This document shows, one piece after another, positions 36,251 to 46,142 of a stretch of DNA of 64,000 bases. Each line of letters begins with the position of its first letter. The stretch's first letter is position 1. The translations under genes and the position numbers were made by a program. This DNA comes from Croceimicrobium sp965279135 (GTDB lineage Bacteria > Bacteroidota > Bacteroidia > Flavobacteriales > Schleiferiaceae): the NCBI GenBank assembly GCA_965279135.1, contig OZ257133.1, positions 1,364,001 through 1,428,000 on the forward strand, in the 5' to 3' direction. Under the pieces are notes generated by a model. That model was not told the DNA's origin, searched no databases, and saw only the letters and a list, made by a program, of their open reading frames with translations.

Positions 36251-37177
36251 ATGAAAAAGAGAGCTCCATTTAGTAGAGTGATGATCGCTCTCGAGGGTGA
36301 GCTTCAGGATGATACTATCCTGAAATACAGCGCTTACCTTCTATCCTATCTTAGGGTAGAACAGCTCTATCTCATGCATGTAAGCTCCGATTTAAACCTA
36401 CCCGAAGAGTTAAGGGAGAAATATAAAGATGTACTTCCTCCAAAGGAAGAACAATTAGAAAAATACCTGGAAGAGCTTTACGGTTATGCATTTAAAGAGA
36501 AAGATCGACTAAGGCCCCAAACGGTTTTAGTAGAAGGAGACCCTTTCGAAAACATTTTGAGACAATGTCATATCAAGGATATTGACCTCTTAATTATGGG
36601 TCGAAGAGCTTCGGACAGAGATCATCAGTTATTGGGAGCTCGCTTGGCAGAACAAGGCCCCTGCTCCGTATTGCTCGTGCCTGAGCATTCGAATCGAGAT
36701 ATTAATGAGATTTTCCTGCCTTTAGACTTTAGTGAGACCGGTAAATCCGCTGTGCATTTCGCGAAGGAACTGGCAGAACATTGCAATTCCGGAGTTCGCT
36801 GTATGAACTTTTACAACGCAGCGAAAGGCTATTTGAAATCAGCCAATGCAGAACGCGAACTTCGAGAAGACTTAAATCTGAACGCCAAAAAGGAATGGAT
36901 TAGCTACAAGAAAGAATTGAAACTTCCGGCTACCTGGATTTGCGATCAGCTAGAAAATCGTGGGGAAGCCCCTGCCCATGCCCTGTTTCAGGCAGAGCAT
37001 TTTGGCAGCGACTTAATTGTGATTTCCTCTAAAGGGCGCACTGCCTCGGCTGCCGTTTTAATGGGATCCTTTGCGAAAGAGATGGTTAGACTCAATCGCA
37101 AAATCCCCATGATTGTACTGAAGAAAAAACGCGAGAACCTTGATTTCTTTGATGCTTTAATCGGTCTAGTGAATTAG
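36251..37177 (+). CDS. Universal stress protein, tandem UspA domains
   Basis: This 308-aa protein has two Usp domains. The first begins SRVMIALEGELQDD, includes LLIMGRR and ends SVLLVPEH. The second begins EIFLPLDFSETGKSAVHF and includes LIVISSKGRTAS. The second copy has a glycine-rich ATP-type loop remnant (GSFAKEM). It starts 2 bp after subunit K and is the second Usp gene of the V-ATPase operon. Confidence 0.9.
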   Translation: MKKRAPFSRVMIALEGELQDDTILKYSAYLLSYLRVEQLYLMHVSSDLNLPEELREKYKDVLPPKEEQLEKYLEELYGYAFKEKDRLRPQTVLVEGDPFENILRQCHIKDIDLLIMGRRASDRDHQLLGARLAEQGPCSVLLVPEHSNRDINEIFLPLDFSETGKSAVHFAKELAEHCNSGVRCMNFYNAAKGYLKSANAERELREDLNLNAKKEWISYKKELKLPATWICDQLENRGEAPAHALFQAEHFGSDLIVISSKGRTASAAVLMGSFAKEMVRLNRKIPMIVLKKKRENLDFFDALIGLVN

Positions 37178-37185
37178 GGAAAATC

Positions 37186-37599
37186 ATGAGCCAGATCGTT
37201 GAATTGCACCTGAATCTGTTTCTGGCTTTGGTTTTCTTAAACGCAATTCTGGCCGTCGCATTTGGATTTTGGGGGAAGTCTGTTTGGAGCTACTCGGCCA
37301 GTATGTTTGCGGTTTGGGCCTTTATCAATGGAGGAATATGGTATTGGGTCCAAGAGCATCGCTATCATAGCTTTAACACCAATCCAAGCTTTCTTGCCCA
37401 ACATCTTTCAAAAGTCTTAAGCGCTAATCTTCAGCTGGATGTACTCTATCTTGTTGTTGCACTAGTACTATTATGGATTGGGCTAAAATCGAGCACCAAA
37501 AAAACTCAAAACGCCTTAAAGGGATTAGCCTTAGGAATGGGTGTTAATGGCTTATATCTGCTGACCATAGACCTCTGGCTTTTCCTTAAAGTGGTTTAA
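37186..37599 (+). CDS. DUF6992-like small membrane protein
   Basis: This 137-aa protein has four transmembrane helices and conserved-looking WAFINGGIWYWV and NLQLDVLYLVV segments, resembling the DUF6992 family common in Bacteroidota. It has no known function. It is the last gene of the V-ATPase/Usp operon, 8 bp after the Usp gene, and abuts the convergent trkH gene (1-bp gap). Confidence 0.75.
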   Translation: MSQIVELHLNLFLALVFLNAILAVAFGFWGKSVWSYSASMFAVWAFINGGIWYWVQEHRYHSFNTNPSFLAQHLSKVLSANLQLDVLYLVVALVLLWIGLKSSTKKTQNALKGLALGMGVNGLYLLTIDLWLFLKVV

Positions 37600-37600
37600 G

Positions 37601-39058
37601 TTATCTCCGTTGCCAGAAGTATGGCATAAACAAGATTAGCACCGTGAATAGCTCCAGACGACCAAGAAGCATCAAGAAACTGAGGAATAGTTTACCTCCA
37701 GCCGGAATATGAGCGAAATTATCCACTGGCCCTACCGAGCCTAGACCGGGTCCGATGTTGCCAAGAGTTGCTGTAACGGATCCTACCGCCGACATAAAAT
37801 CCAATCCGAACATAGACATCACAAAGGAACCTATGAAGAGGACGATTAACCAGATCAGAATAAAGGCGGCTACCGTATTTGTAATGCCTTGGGGTACTGC
37901 CTTATCATTAAAGCGTACCGGTATTATCGCATTGGGATGAATCTGACGCTTCAGCTCCAGGAAGGAGTTCTTAATCAGGATAATATGACGCATGATCTTG
38001 ATCCCTCCCGCTGTGCTTCCGGTTGACCCGCCCGAAAAGAAAAGCACGAAGATTAGGAAAATCAAAAAGTTAGGCCAAAGGAGGTAATTCTCGGTTATAA
38101 AACCGGTGGAGGTCATTATTGAAATCACCGTAAAAAAGGCACCGCGAATGCCCTCTTCGATGGCGTAATCTTGAAAAATGATTAATACCAATGCCACTAC
38201 AGCGCTAAATATCAATATGTTCCAGGTATACACCCTGAATTCTTCATTCCTCCACAGTGTTTTGACCTTCCCGGTAAAACCCATAAAGAGCAAGGTGAAA
38301 TTGATCCCTGCGAAAAACATGAAAATCATAATGATATAGTGGATGGCTTCCGAATCGAAGGCGGCTATACTTGCATTACGGGTAGAAAAGCCACCCGTTG
38401 CCATGGTAGCCATTGCATGGTTTATAGCGTCAAACCATCCCATGCCAGCAATGCTTAGCGCGATGGCCTCTGCAATGGTCAGGGCAAAATAGATAAACCA
38501 AAGGCGTTTAGCTGTACCAGTAATCCGAGGATGTAGTTTATCCGGGGTAACTCCTGGCGATTCAGCTATAAAAAGCTGCATCCCTCCCACACCTAAGAGG
38601 GGAAGAATAGCCACAGTAAGTACAATAATCCCCATACCACCAATCCAGTGGGTCATACTTCGCCAAAACAAAATGGATCGATCTTGACCCTCGATATCAG
38701 TCAAAATGGTTGCTCCCGTAGTAGTAAATCCGCTTACGGTCTCGAAAATGGCGTCAACAATATTGTCAATAGAGCCGCTTAAAGCATAAGGGAGACTACC
38801 TAGCATGGACATAGAAATCCATCCTAAAGCCACGATCAGGAATCCATCACGCTTTCGTACCTCTTTGTTGGGGTTATTAATATTCGCCGAATACAGCAGA
38901 GCACCCGTGGCCAGAGTTATCCCGCACGACAAGAGCAGGCTTTGCCAATCTTCCCCATAATAGAGTGCAACCCCAACGGTAAGCAGCATCATCCCTGCCG
39001 TAATGCATAAAAGGGTGCCGATTAGGGCGGCGATCATTCTGGGATTAAAAAGGTGCAT
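37601..39058 (-). CDS. trkH: TrkH-type potassium uptake protein
   Basis: This 485-aa Trk/Ktr potassium-translocating subunit has the four-repeat MPM fold. Selectivity-filter-like segments include TVSGFTTTGATIL, TMATGGFSTRNASI, VISIMTSTGFITENY and ATLGNIGPGLGSVGP. A GGSTGSTAGGIKIMRH loop is also present. It is encoded 2 bp after trkA and should form the Trk complex with it at the inner membrane. It lies convergent to a predicted Na+-V-ATPase; in Enterococcus hirae the related ntpJ is inside the ntp operon. Confidence 0.96.
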   Translation of the reverse strand: MHLFNPRMIAALIGTLLCITAGMMLLTVGVALYYGEDWQSLLLSCGITLATGALLYSANINNPNKEVRKRDGFLIVALGWISMSMLGSLPYALSGSIDNIVDAIFETVSGFTTTGATILTDIEGQDRSILFWRSMTHWIGGMGIIVLTVAILPLLGVGGMQLFIAESPGVTPDKLHPRITGTAKRLWFIYFALTIAEAIALSIAGMGWFDAINHAMATMATGGFSTRNASIAAFDSEAIHYIIMIFMFFAGINFTLLFMGFTGKVKTLWRNEEFRVYTWNILIFSAVVALVLIIFQDYAIEEGIRGAFFTVISIMTSTGFITENYLLWPNFLIFLIFVLFFSGGSTGSTAGGIKIMRHIILIKNSFLELKRQIHPNAIIPVRFNDKAVPQGITNTVAAFILIWLIVLFIGSFVMSMFGLDFMSAVGSVTATLGNIGPGLGSVGPVDNFAHIPAGGKLFLSFLMLLGRLELFTVLILFMPYFWQRR

Positions 39059-39060
39059 AG

Positions 39061-40401
39061 TTATCTAAAGTAACGCCCTACCTTTTTAGCACATTCGGTA
39101 CGAGCGAATACGACCACCTTATCTCCGGGCTCAATCTTGAAATCACCGGTAGGGATAAGTCCTTCATTATTTCGGATTACACCACCCACCAGAGCGCCTT
39201 TTGGCAAATTGATGTCTCGTATAGATTTTTCGGTAACCATACACTGGGTACTCACATTGAACTCCATCACCTCAGAATCAATCCCGTGAATGGTAGAAAG
39301 GGTAACAAAATCTCCGCTCCGGATGTAGCGATAAATAAAATTTGCCGCGGCTAATTTCTTATTAATCAGACTATCAATACCAATGCTTTGAGTTAAAGAG
39401 AGGTACTCAATATTCTCAACCATAGCAATGGTTTTCTTGACTCCTCTGTCTTTCGCTACCAAACAGGTTAACACATTTGTCTCGGAGTTTCCGGTAACTG
39501 CCACCAATACATCAGTATTGCGTAAACCCTCCTCTTCGAGTTTATCCACGTCGGTACCATCAAAATTGAGGACCATCACCTCCGGATAATCACGAGCGAT
39601 CTCCTCTGCTCTCTCCGCATTTTCCTCGACTAACTTCACGTGGAAATTCCGACTCAACTTACGAGCAAGGTGTGTTCCGGTGCGGCTTCCGCCGATAATC
39701 ATAATATCGTTGATGTGAATCTTCCTCCTCCCGGTAACCTCCAATACCTGCTCCATACCGGTAGCATGGGTAATTACGAAAAGATGGTCCTTGGCGTGAA
39801 CTACGGTATCTCCTTTAGGGATAATGGTCTTTTGATCTCTACGAATAGCCACCACGATATAATCGCGGGCAGAGCTCATCTGTGCAATCTCGGCCATGGT
39901 TTTGCCAACTATAGCCGCATCTTCTTCGATATCCAGGCCAAGTAGATTGATCTTACCATTCTCAAACTCCACAGATTCTGAGGCGGCATTAGTATTAATC
40001 AAATGACGCACCTCGCGCGCAGCTAGCGATTCGGGTGAGATCAATTCATCAATACCTAAATCTCTAATATTCAGAATATGATCATTGTTCAGGTATTGCA
40101 TCTGGCTAATTCGAGCAATAGTTTTCTTTGCTCCCAAGCGCTTGGCATAGATCGCACTAAGGATATTGGCTTCCTCTACCGAGGTCACAGAAATAAAAAG
40201 GTCGGCCTCTTCAACTCCTGCATTTTGCAAAATGGAAAAGTCGGTAACCTCACCTGAAATGCCGATGGCGTCAATATTTTGATCTACCGATTGCAAACAA
40301 TCGGGGTCATGATCTATAATGGTAATGTCGTGAGACTCACTGGAAAGCCAGGTAGCCAGGTGCGTTCCAACCGCTCCTGCCCCGGCAATTACAATCTTCA
40401 T
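39061..40401 (-). CDS. trkA: Trk system potassium transporter peripheral subunit TrkA
   Basis: This 446-aa cytoplasmic regulator of Trk has two RCK modules. The first N-terminal Rossmann fold starts MKIVIAGAGAVGTHLATWL and the second IMIIGGSRTGTHLARKL. Each is followed by a TrkA-C domain (FVITH... and VVFARTE). NAD(H) or nucleotide binding gates the TrkH channel. I placed the start at ATG 40401; an upstream in-frame extension of ten residues looks non-coding. It is the first gene of the trkA-trkH operon. Confidence 0.96.
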   Translation of the reverse strand: MKIVIAGAGAVGTHLATWLSSESHDITIIDHDPDCLQSVDQNIDAIGISGEVTDFSILQNAGVEEADLFISVTSVEEANILSAIYAKRLGAKKTIARISQMQYLNNDHILNIRDLGIDELISPESLAAREVRHLINTNAASESVEFENGKINLLGLDIEEDAAIVGKTMAEIAQMSSARDYIVVAIRRDQKTIIPKGDTVVHAKDHLFVITHATGMEQVLEVTGRRKIHINDIMIIGGSRTGTHLARKLSRNFHVKLVEENAERAEEIARDYPEVMVLNFDGTDVDKLEEEGLRNTDVLVAVTGNSETNVLTCLVAKDRGVKKTIAMVENIEYLSLTQSIGIDSLINKKLAAANFIYRYIRSGDFVTLSTIHGIDSEVMEFNVSTQCMVTEKSIRDINLPKGALVGGVIRNNEGLIPTGDFKIEPGDKVVVFARTECAKKVGRYFR

Positions 40402-40508
40402 ATCTCGGGGAAATAGAAGACAAAGGTACACACTTGTCCAGATTCATAAAACATTGCAGAAACCGCATATTTAGCAATATTTGTAAAGAGGATTCGGAAA
40501 ACACCATT

Positions 40509-40994
40509 ATGAGAACTTCAATCAGCCTGGCTTTAATCTTTGGATTATTGCTTTCATGTAACAATAGCGAAGAAAAGAACGCCCTCCCCATCCGCAAGAA
40601 AAAGATCAACCCTGAATCGATGAGGGAATATGTAATTGCCATGGAAGACAGTCTGGCTCTGGCTTATCGAAACCGTGATGCTGCTTTTATCGATCGGTTT
40701 TATGCTGAGAATGCGGTGAGCTATGGTGAAGGCCGTGAACAGCTTTTCGGAAAACAACAGATCCTCAATCATTTTCGAAAAAAGGTAGTCGCGGATAGCA
40801 GCCGCAGTTTCTATTTCAGATATGAAACTATAGATGTTTTCAATGGTGCTGATGACATTCTCGTGGAGACTGGCAAATGGATTGAAATGGATAAGAATGA
40901 CGAAGAATTGAATTCCGGATATTATATGGTGATGTTTCAAGAGCAACACGGCAGATGGGTTGCCGTGCGTGATATTTGGAATACTAGCCACTGA
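40509..40994 (+). CDS. Lipoprotein with SnoaL/DUF4440-like domain
   Basis: This 161-aa protein has a lipoprotein signal (lipobox LLLSC, cysteine about residue 17). Its NTF2/SnoaL-like domain contains FIDRFYAENAVSYGEGRE and ends HGRWVAVRDIWNT, as in DUF4440 nuclear-transport-factor-2-like proteins, which often bind small molecules. The start is at ATG 40509; the earlier in-frame residues are unlikely. Its stop overlaps the thioesterase start (TGATG), so they are coupled. Confidence 0.82.
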   Translation: MRTSISLALIFGLLLSCNNSEEKNALPIRKKKINPESMREYVIAMEDSLALAYRNRDAAFIDRFYAENAVSYGEGREQLFGKQQILNHFRKKVVADSSRSFYFRYETIDVFNGADDILVETGKWIEMDKNDEELNSGYYMVMFQEQHGRWVAVRDIWNTSH

Positions 40995-41371
40995 TGAATG
41001 TCTTCGAATTAGAACTTGAGGTAAAGGGAAAACACCTAGATGATTTAGAGCATGTAAACAATGTGGTCTATTTACAATGGGTACAGGACGTAGCTGCAGA
41101 GCATTGGTTTAGCAAGGCAGGAAAAGACTCAGGAGTATTTTGGGTGGCACGCAAACACGAAATTGAATATCTAAGGCCTGCATATAAAGGAGATAGCTTA
41201 ATCCTGCGAACCTGGGTTGAAAAGATGGAAGGCTTAATCAGCCTGCGCAAAGTAGAAATCATGCGTGAGGGTGAATTGATCTGTATATGCAACAGCCACT
41301 GGGTAATGCTAGATGCCCAAACCATGAAACCTAAGAGAATTAAACCAGAATTAGCCAATCTTTTTCTATAG
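40994..41371 (+). CDS. Acyl-CoA thioesterase (4HBT hotdog fold)
   Basis: This 125-aa single hotdog-fold protein of the 4-hydroxybenzoyl-CoA thioesterase family has the N-terminal pattern LDDLEHVNNVVYLQWVQDVA, with the helix that carries the usual acidic or histidine region (DDLEHVN). It probably hydrolyses acyl-CoA esters in the cytoplasm. It overlaps the upstream lipoprotein stop by 1 bp. Confidence 0.92.
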   Translation: MNVFELELEVKGKHLDDLEHVNNVVYLQWVQDVAAEHWFSKAGKDSGVFWVARKHEIEYLRPAYKGDSLILRTWVEKMEGLISLRKVEIMREGELICICNSHWVMLDAQTMKPKRIKPELANLFL

Positions 41372-41396
41372 GATAAACTAATAATTAGACATCAAA

Positions 41397-42146
41397 ATGC
41401 TTCAAAATCCAAAGTTCACCGTAAGTCAGGAACGAGAAGTTCGCCGCTTCGATCTGCGTAATGTGGGAAGCAGCATACTCGAAATGTTCAATTTGCAGTA
41501 TGGAATTCTGTTTACCCTGTGGGCATTGGTTAGTAATCCAGGGAAAATTACCAAACACTATTTACTGGAGGGGAGACTAAAGTATTTCTCTCCTTTCAGG
41601 CTGCTAGTACTAAGCACCGCCCTATTGCTGATTCTGTTTAGTACTTCCGATTTTGGTAAGGAGTTCGAAGAAGGGTTTATGCTGGGTTCAAACGCAGTGG
41701 AACCAAGTTTAGAAGAACAGAAGAGAATACAGGGCCAAAAGGCAGCAGCTAAAGTGCTTGAAATCTTTCAGGATTATTTCAATATTCTGATTTGGATGTA
41801 TATCCCCTTCATCAGCTTTTTCAGCTGGCTTCTCAATAGAAAAAGAGGACTCAACTATGCGGAAAATATAGTCTTTAACACCTATTACACTTCCATGGTG
41901 AATCTGTTCACTCTACCGATCTTATTAGGCTATGTATTTGAAATAGAAGAAATTGCCACTTACGTATCCTTTATTCTGATCGTGGCTTACTATGCATGGT
42001 ACTACAAAGACATTTTTGAAAAGTCCTGGTTAAGAGCAAGTCTGGAGGCTTTAATGATAACCGTGATCAGCACCCTTCTTTACGGGATTCTAATCGGCCT
42101 GTCATTAGGCATGGCCATAGGCTCGGGCTTAATTCCGATTGACTAA
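41397..42146 (+). CDS. DUF3667 domain membrane protein
   Basis: This 249-aa protein has an N-terminal amphipathic region, then LWALVSNPGKITKHYLLEGR and LKYFSPFRLLVLSTALLLI, the characteristic DUF3667 signature. About five transmembrane helices follow. Function is unknown. It ends with a 4-bp overlap with the convergent DUF4294 gene. Confidence 0.85.
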   Translation: MLQNPKFTVSQEREVRRFDLRNVGSSILEMFNLQYGILFTLWALVSNPGKITKHYLLEGRLKYFSPFRLLVLSTALLLILFSTSDFGKEFEEGFMLGSNAVEPSLEEQKRIQGQKAAAKVLEIFQDYFNILIWMYIPFISFFSWLLNRKRGLNYAENIVFNTYYTSMVNLFTLPILLGYVFEIEEIATYVSFILIVAYYAWYYKDIFEKSWLRASLEALMITVISTLLYGILIGLSLGMAIGSGLIPID

Positions 42147-42817
42147 TTCTCCAGACTAGTAATCGGTACCCTTTCGATTAAATAACCTTGGGCAAAAGCC
42201 CTTTGGAGGATTCCTTCAATCAATTTATCCTCCTCATCCTCTTCCGGTAAATAAGGGGTTTTGAGGTCGATATGATTGAAATAAGCAATAGTATTCCACC
42301 AGAAGGCATTCCAACTACTACGGTACTCGGAAATCAACTCGAAAGTAGTGATGCCCGTTTCCCTAGAAACTAATTTGGATAGAATCTGCCCCTCACTGTG
42401 GGTGAGCTTCACAATCTCCTCTTCGAAATCCTCTCGAATGTATTTCTGAAACTTTTTGATCAAGCGTTTGCGCTGCCAACGGTTTTTGCCCTCTAGCAAG
42501 AGATTAAGGCTATCTAGCTTATTTCCGGCGATTACCGCATAAGGATAAACCTTCATCACCTTACGCTTTAAGATATAATAGCGTCTGCGGGCCTCTGTTG
42601 ACGTGAAAGTAGGTTTATCAACCAATAAGACTTCGTCGAGGACCAGAATAGGAATGGTATCTCCATCCACGATAATAGCATCGAGCAGAGCACCATTATT
42701 TATAGGAGAATACTGGATAATGGTATCCTTGGAAACAGGACTTTTATCGGGCTGTGCATTAGCCCAACCCGATAAAAGTATTAATGTAAATAAAGTGGCC
42801 TTAAGCCTTGATATCAT
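42143..42817 (-). CDS. DUF4294 family secreted protein
   Basis: This 224-aa protein has a signal peptide (about 1-21, ending GWANAQ) and the DUF4294 core DGDTIPILVLDEVLLVD followed by RRYYILKRKVMKVYPYA. The family is widespread in Bacteroidota with unknown function. It overlaps the biotin carboxylase stop by 4 bp and so is co-transcribed with accC. Confidence 0.85.
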   Translation of the reverse strand: MISRLKATLFTLILLSGWANAQPDKSPVSKDTIIQYSPINNGALLDAIIVDGDTIPILVLDEVLLVDKPTFTSTEARRRYYILKRKVMKVYPYAVIAGNKLDSLNLLLEGKNRWQRKRLIKKFQKYIREDFEEEIVKLTHSEGQILSKLVSRETGITTFELISEYRSSWNAFWWNTIAYFNHIDLKTPYLPEEDEEDKLIEGILQRAFAQGYLIERVPITSLEN

Positions 42818-44295
42818 GTGCGTTTAATCTTCCAATTGCTTTGCGATGCCGCCCCGTTAGAGAGCACTTCGGCTTTCTTATTGGCATCTGCCACTAATTT
42901 AGCAACAATCGTGCTGGCAACATCCTCATCATTACGGTCGGCTGCATCCAGGTATTCTGGCTTAAAATGCTTGTTTACAAAATGGGTATCGAAATCACCA
43001 GAAACGAAAGCCTCGTGTTCCATTACAAAACGGGCAAATTCCATGGTAGTATGCAGGCCAACAATTTTATAGTCCTCAATAGCCCGTATCATCCGCACTC
43101 GAGCTTCTTCTCTATCCTTACCATAGGTTACCAGTTTAGAGATCATTGGATCATAATAGATGGGAATATCCATTCCTTCCTCAAAACCATCATCCACCCT
43201 TACTCCAACTCCATGCGGCCGCTTGTAGACTCTTAAGTTACCGATATCGGGCATAAAGTTTTCACGGGCATTTTCTGCATATACCCTTACCTCAATGGAG
43301 TGGCCGTGAATTTTCAGGTCTTCCTGCTTAAAACTAATCTCTTCTCCACGGGCAACGCGAATTTGCTCTTTTACCAAATCCACACCGGTAATCATCTCGG
43401 TAACCGGGTGCTCTACCTGCAAGCGGGTATTCATTTCCATGAAGTAGAAATTGTGATCCTCATCCATGATGAACTCCACCGTTCCTGCCCCCAGATAATC
43501 ACAAGAACGCGCCACGTCGACCGCTTTGCGACCCATTTGGTCACGCAATTCCGGACTTAAGATTGCTGAAGGGGCTTCTTCAATTACTTTTTGGTGACGA
43601 CGCTGCACAGAACATTCTCTCTCAAATAAGTGAACCATGTTTCCATGAGAATCGCAAAGCACTTGCACTTCAATATGTCGGGGTGAGCTCACGTACTTCT
43701 CAATGAAAACCGCTCCATTGCCAAAGGCACTCTTGGCCTCAGAAATGGCACTCTCAATCTGTTCTGCTAGTTCCTCTTCCTTCTCTACAATACGCATCCC
43801 CTTTCCACCTCCACCGGCAGAAGCTTTGATTAAAACTGGAAAACCAATTTCCTTGGAAATACGAATAGCCTCTTCTTGATCTTCAATCGCACCTTCAGTA
43901 CCAGGTACCAAAGGAATATCAAACTTTCGGGCGGCTTCTTTGGCGGCGAGCTTATCCCCCATCACTTTCATAGAGTGCGCTTTGGGGCCAATAAAACTGA
44001 TACCAGCATCCTCAACGGCCTGTGCAAACTCACCGTTCTCACTCAGGAAGCCATATCCCGGATGAATACCATCGACACCCAATTCCTTACAGACGGCGAT
44101 AATTTTATCCCCTAAAAGGTAGGATTGAGCTGAAGGTGGTGGTCCTAGGTGAACTGCCTCGTCGGCATATTTTACGTGCGGAGAATCGCGATCAACATCA
44201 GAATAAACTGCTACGGTTTTAATGCCCATTTCGCGGGCGGACTTCATAATCCGCAAAGCAATTTCCCCGCGATTGGCAACAAGAATCTTGTTCAT
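42814..44295 (-). CDS. accC: Acetyl-CoA carboxylase biotin carboxylase subunit
   Basis: This 493-aa ATP-grasp enzyme carboxylates biotin on the BCCP for fatty-acid synthesis. It shows the N-terminal fold KILVANRGEIALRIMKSA, the glycine loop KASAGGGGKGMRIV, catalytic-region RECSVQRRHQKVIEEAP and MNTRLQVEHPVTEMITGVDL. It has a C-terminal extension of about 40 residues beyond the usual AccC end. No accB/BCCP gene is adjacent. The related biotin carboxylases of propionyl-CoA or methylcrotonyl-CoA carboxylase cannot be fully excluded by eye. Confidence 0.9.
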   Translation of the reverse strand: MNKILVANRGEIALRIMKSAREMGIKTVAVYSDVDRDSPHVKYADEAVHLGPPPSAQSYLLGDKIIAVCKELGVDGIHPGYGFLSENGEFAQAVEDAGISFIGPKAHSMKVMGDKLAAKEAARKFDIPLVPGTEGAIEDQEEAIRISKEIGFPVLIKASAGGGGKGMRIVEKEEELAEQIESAISEAKSAFGNGAVFIEKYVSSPRHIEVQVLCDSHGNMVHLFERECSVQRRHQKVIEEAPSAILSPELRDQMGRKAVDVARSCDYLGAGTVEFIMDEDHNFYFMEMNTRLQVEHPVTEMITGVDLVKEQIRVARGEEISFKQEDLKIHGHSIEVRVYAENARENFMPDIGNLRVYKRPHGVGVRVDDGFEEGMDIPIYYDPMISKLVTYGKDREEARVRMIRAIEDYKIVGLHTTMEFARFVMEHEAFVSGDFDTHFVNKHFKPEYLDAADRNDEDVASTIVAKLVADANKKAEVLSNGAASQSNWKIKRT

Positions 44296-44350
44296 GGTTT
44301 AGGTAATTTGCTAGGCTAAATTACGGCATAAATCCCGATTCGGAGCGGGA

Positions 44351-44380
44351 TTGAACCAATTTGTGTACAAAATACACTTG
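44351..44380 (+). promoter_or_regulatory. Candidate Bacteroidota-type promoter for mnmE
   Basis: TTG (44351-44353), a 19-bp spacer and TACACTTG (44373-44380) approximate the Bacteroidota -33 TTG / -7 TAnnTTTG consensus with one mismatch. GTGTA..TACAC also forms a small palindrome over 44363-44377. It lies upstream of mnmE on the same strand. Confidence 0.3.
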
Positions 44381-44543
44381 TTCTTTTTAAGTTGAAAAGT
44401 CTTAAAATCAACTACTTGTGTTCCTTCTTTAAAAAGACTTCGATCTTTTACAAGTCCAGAGTCTTATTTTATCGATGTAACATAGTCTGGTGCTTTCATC
44501 CCCTTCCGTAATGGATGTCAATAGATACCTTTGCCGCATGCGA

Positions 44544-45941
44544 ATGGAAGATACCATCTGTGCCCTAAGCACTGCCCCTGGAATGGGAGCAATTGCCGTA
44601 ATCCGTCTTAGTGGTTCGGAGAGTTTTTCGGTGATGGAAAAGGTCTTTAAACCTTTCTCGGACCGACATAGAATTGATAAGGCGGGCGGGTATCAAGCCG
44701 TGTTTGGTTCTTTAATGGATGGTGAAGAATTGGTTGATGAGGTGATGTTGACCTTGTTCCGAGGACCCCACTCCTACACGGGCGAAGACGTAATTGAGAT
44801 TTCTTGCCACGGCAGCACTTATATTCAGGAACGGGTTTTAAGACTGATGGCACAGAACGGTATCCGTATGGCCGATCCTGGTGAGTATACCCTCAGGGCT
44901 TTTATTAATGGGAAAATGGATCTATCTCAGGCCGAAGCGGTAGCAGATCTTATCGCATCTGAAAACACCGCATCCCACAAAGTAGCCCTACAACATCTAC
45001 GCGGAGGTATTTCTAAAGAAATCAAAGAGCTTCGCGGCGAATTAATTGACTTCGTTTCCCTCATTGAACTGGAACTTGACTTTGCTGAAGAAGATGTAGA
45101 ATTCGCCGATCGAAGCAAGTTTGTAGAGCTTTTAGATCGAATTGAAGAGGTTTTAAAAAGTCTGATTTCCTCTTATGACACCGGGAATGCCATTAAAAAT
45201 GGGGTGCCGGTAGCTATAGTTGGGGCTCCTAATGCCGGCAAGTCTACCCTATTAAATGCCCTTCTAAAAGAAGAGAAAGCTATTGTTACAGAAATAGCCG
45301 GTACCACCCGTGATGCCATTGAAGATGAGATACATATTGATGGGATCAGCTACCGATTTATCGATACTGCCGGAATACGGGAAACCGATGATCAGGTAGA
45401 ATCAATTGGTATCCAGCGCACCTTCGAAAAGGTGGAGCAAAGTGATTTGGTGCTCTTCCTCTTCTCAGCCGACCGACTGCAGGGACCCCAGGCCTGGCGA
45501 GACTTAGCAGAGGAATACGAATCCATAAAAGACAAAGCTGGCGAACGGAAATTCATTTTCATCATCAACAAGGAAGAGCTTTTACCGCAGCTAGATTCTG
45601 CTGAGCAAAGCACTCTGGATAGCTACAATCCCTTATTCCTAAGCGCTAAAAACCAGCAAGGCCTGCAAGAATTACAAGAGCAGATTAGCTCCTTTTATCG
45701 ATGGGGCGACCTGGCCGCTAATCAAAGCATTGTAACCAACGTTCGCCATCTCGATGCCTTACAAAGCAGTCTAGAGCAGATTGGCGTGGTGCGTGAAGGC
45801 TTAGAATCAGGAATCAGCGGCGATTTCCTTTCGATCGATATCCGCGCCGCCCTCAGCGAACTAGGCAGTATCATTGGCGAAGTAGACGTGGATAAGGATA
45901 TCCTGGGGAATATCTTTGGGAAGTTTTGTATTGGGAAGTAA
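44544..45941 (+). CDS. mnmE: tRNA uridine-5-carboxymethylaminomethyl modification GTPase
   Basis: MnmE/TrmE is about 465 aa and modifies wobble uridine in tRNA together with MnmG. The folate-binding N-domain starts MEDTICALSTAPGMGAIAV. The G domain has P-loop GAPNAGKST, DTAGIRE and NKEE, and the C-terminus is the required FCIGK. I chose ATG 44544 because family members begin METI/MEDTI. Upstream ATGs at 44538, 44511 and 44490 are in frame but add atypical residues. Confidence 0.96.
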   Translation: MEDTICALSTAPGMGAIAVIRLSGSESFSVMEKVFKPFSDRHRIDKAGGYQAVFGSLMDGEELVDEVMLTLFRGPHSYTGEDVIEISCHGSTYIQERVLRLMAQNGIRMADPGEYTLRAFINGKMDLSQAEAVADLIASENTASHKVALQHLRGGISKEIKELRGELIDFVSLIELELDFAEEDVEFADRSKFVELLDRIEEVLKSLISSYDTGNAIKNGVPVAIVGAPNAGKSTLLNALLKEEKAIVTEIAGTTRDAIEDEIHIDGISYRFIDTAGIRETDDQVESIGIQRTFEKVEQSDLVLFLFSADRLQGPQAWRDLAEEYESIKDKAGERKFIFIINKEELLPQLDSAEQSTLDSYNPLFLSAKNQQGLQELQEQISSFYRWGDLAANQSIVTNVRHLDALQSSLEQIGVVREGLESGISGDFLSIDIRAALSELGSIIGEVDVDKDILGNIFGKFCIGK

Positions 45942-45986
45942 TTTAGAATTTGTTATTTGAATTCAATATTTCTTGTTGAAAATATT

Positions 45987-46006
45987 GGGTATCTATACCC
46001 CTTTTT
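45987..46006 (+). terminator. Small terminator-like hairpin after mnmE
   Basis: GGGTA (45987-45991) pairs with TACCC (45996-46000) around a 4-nt loop, followed by CTTTTT. It is short but well placed 45 bp beyond the mnmE stop. Confidence 0.5.
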
Positions 46007-46142
46007 GAAGCCAGCATTACAATTAAATACACCAAAATTATGACTCAAGTCGCCACTCATTTCGGGATAATCAACATTTTCGAATATGGCAAAATAAGTC
46101 TCTGTTTCTCGTTTAGCATCATATTGATTGGACAAACCAATT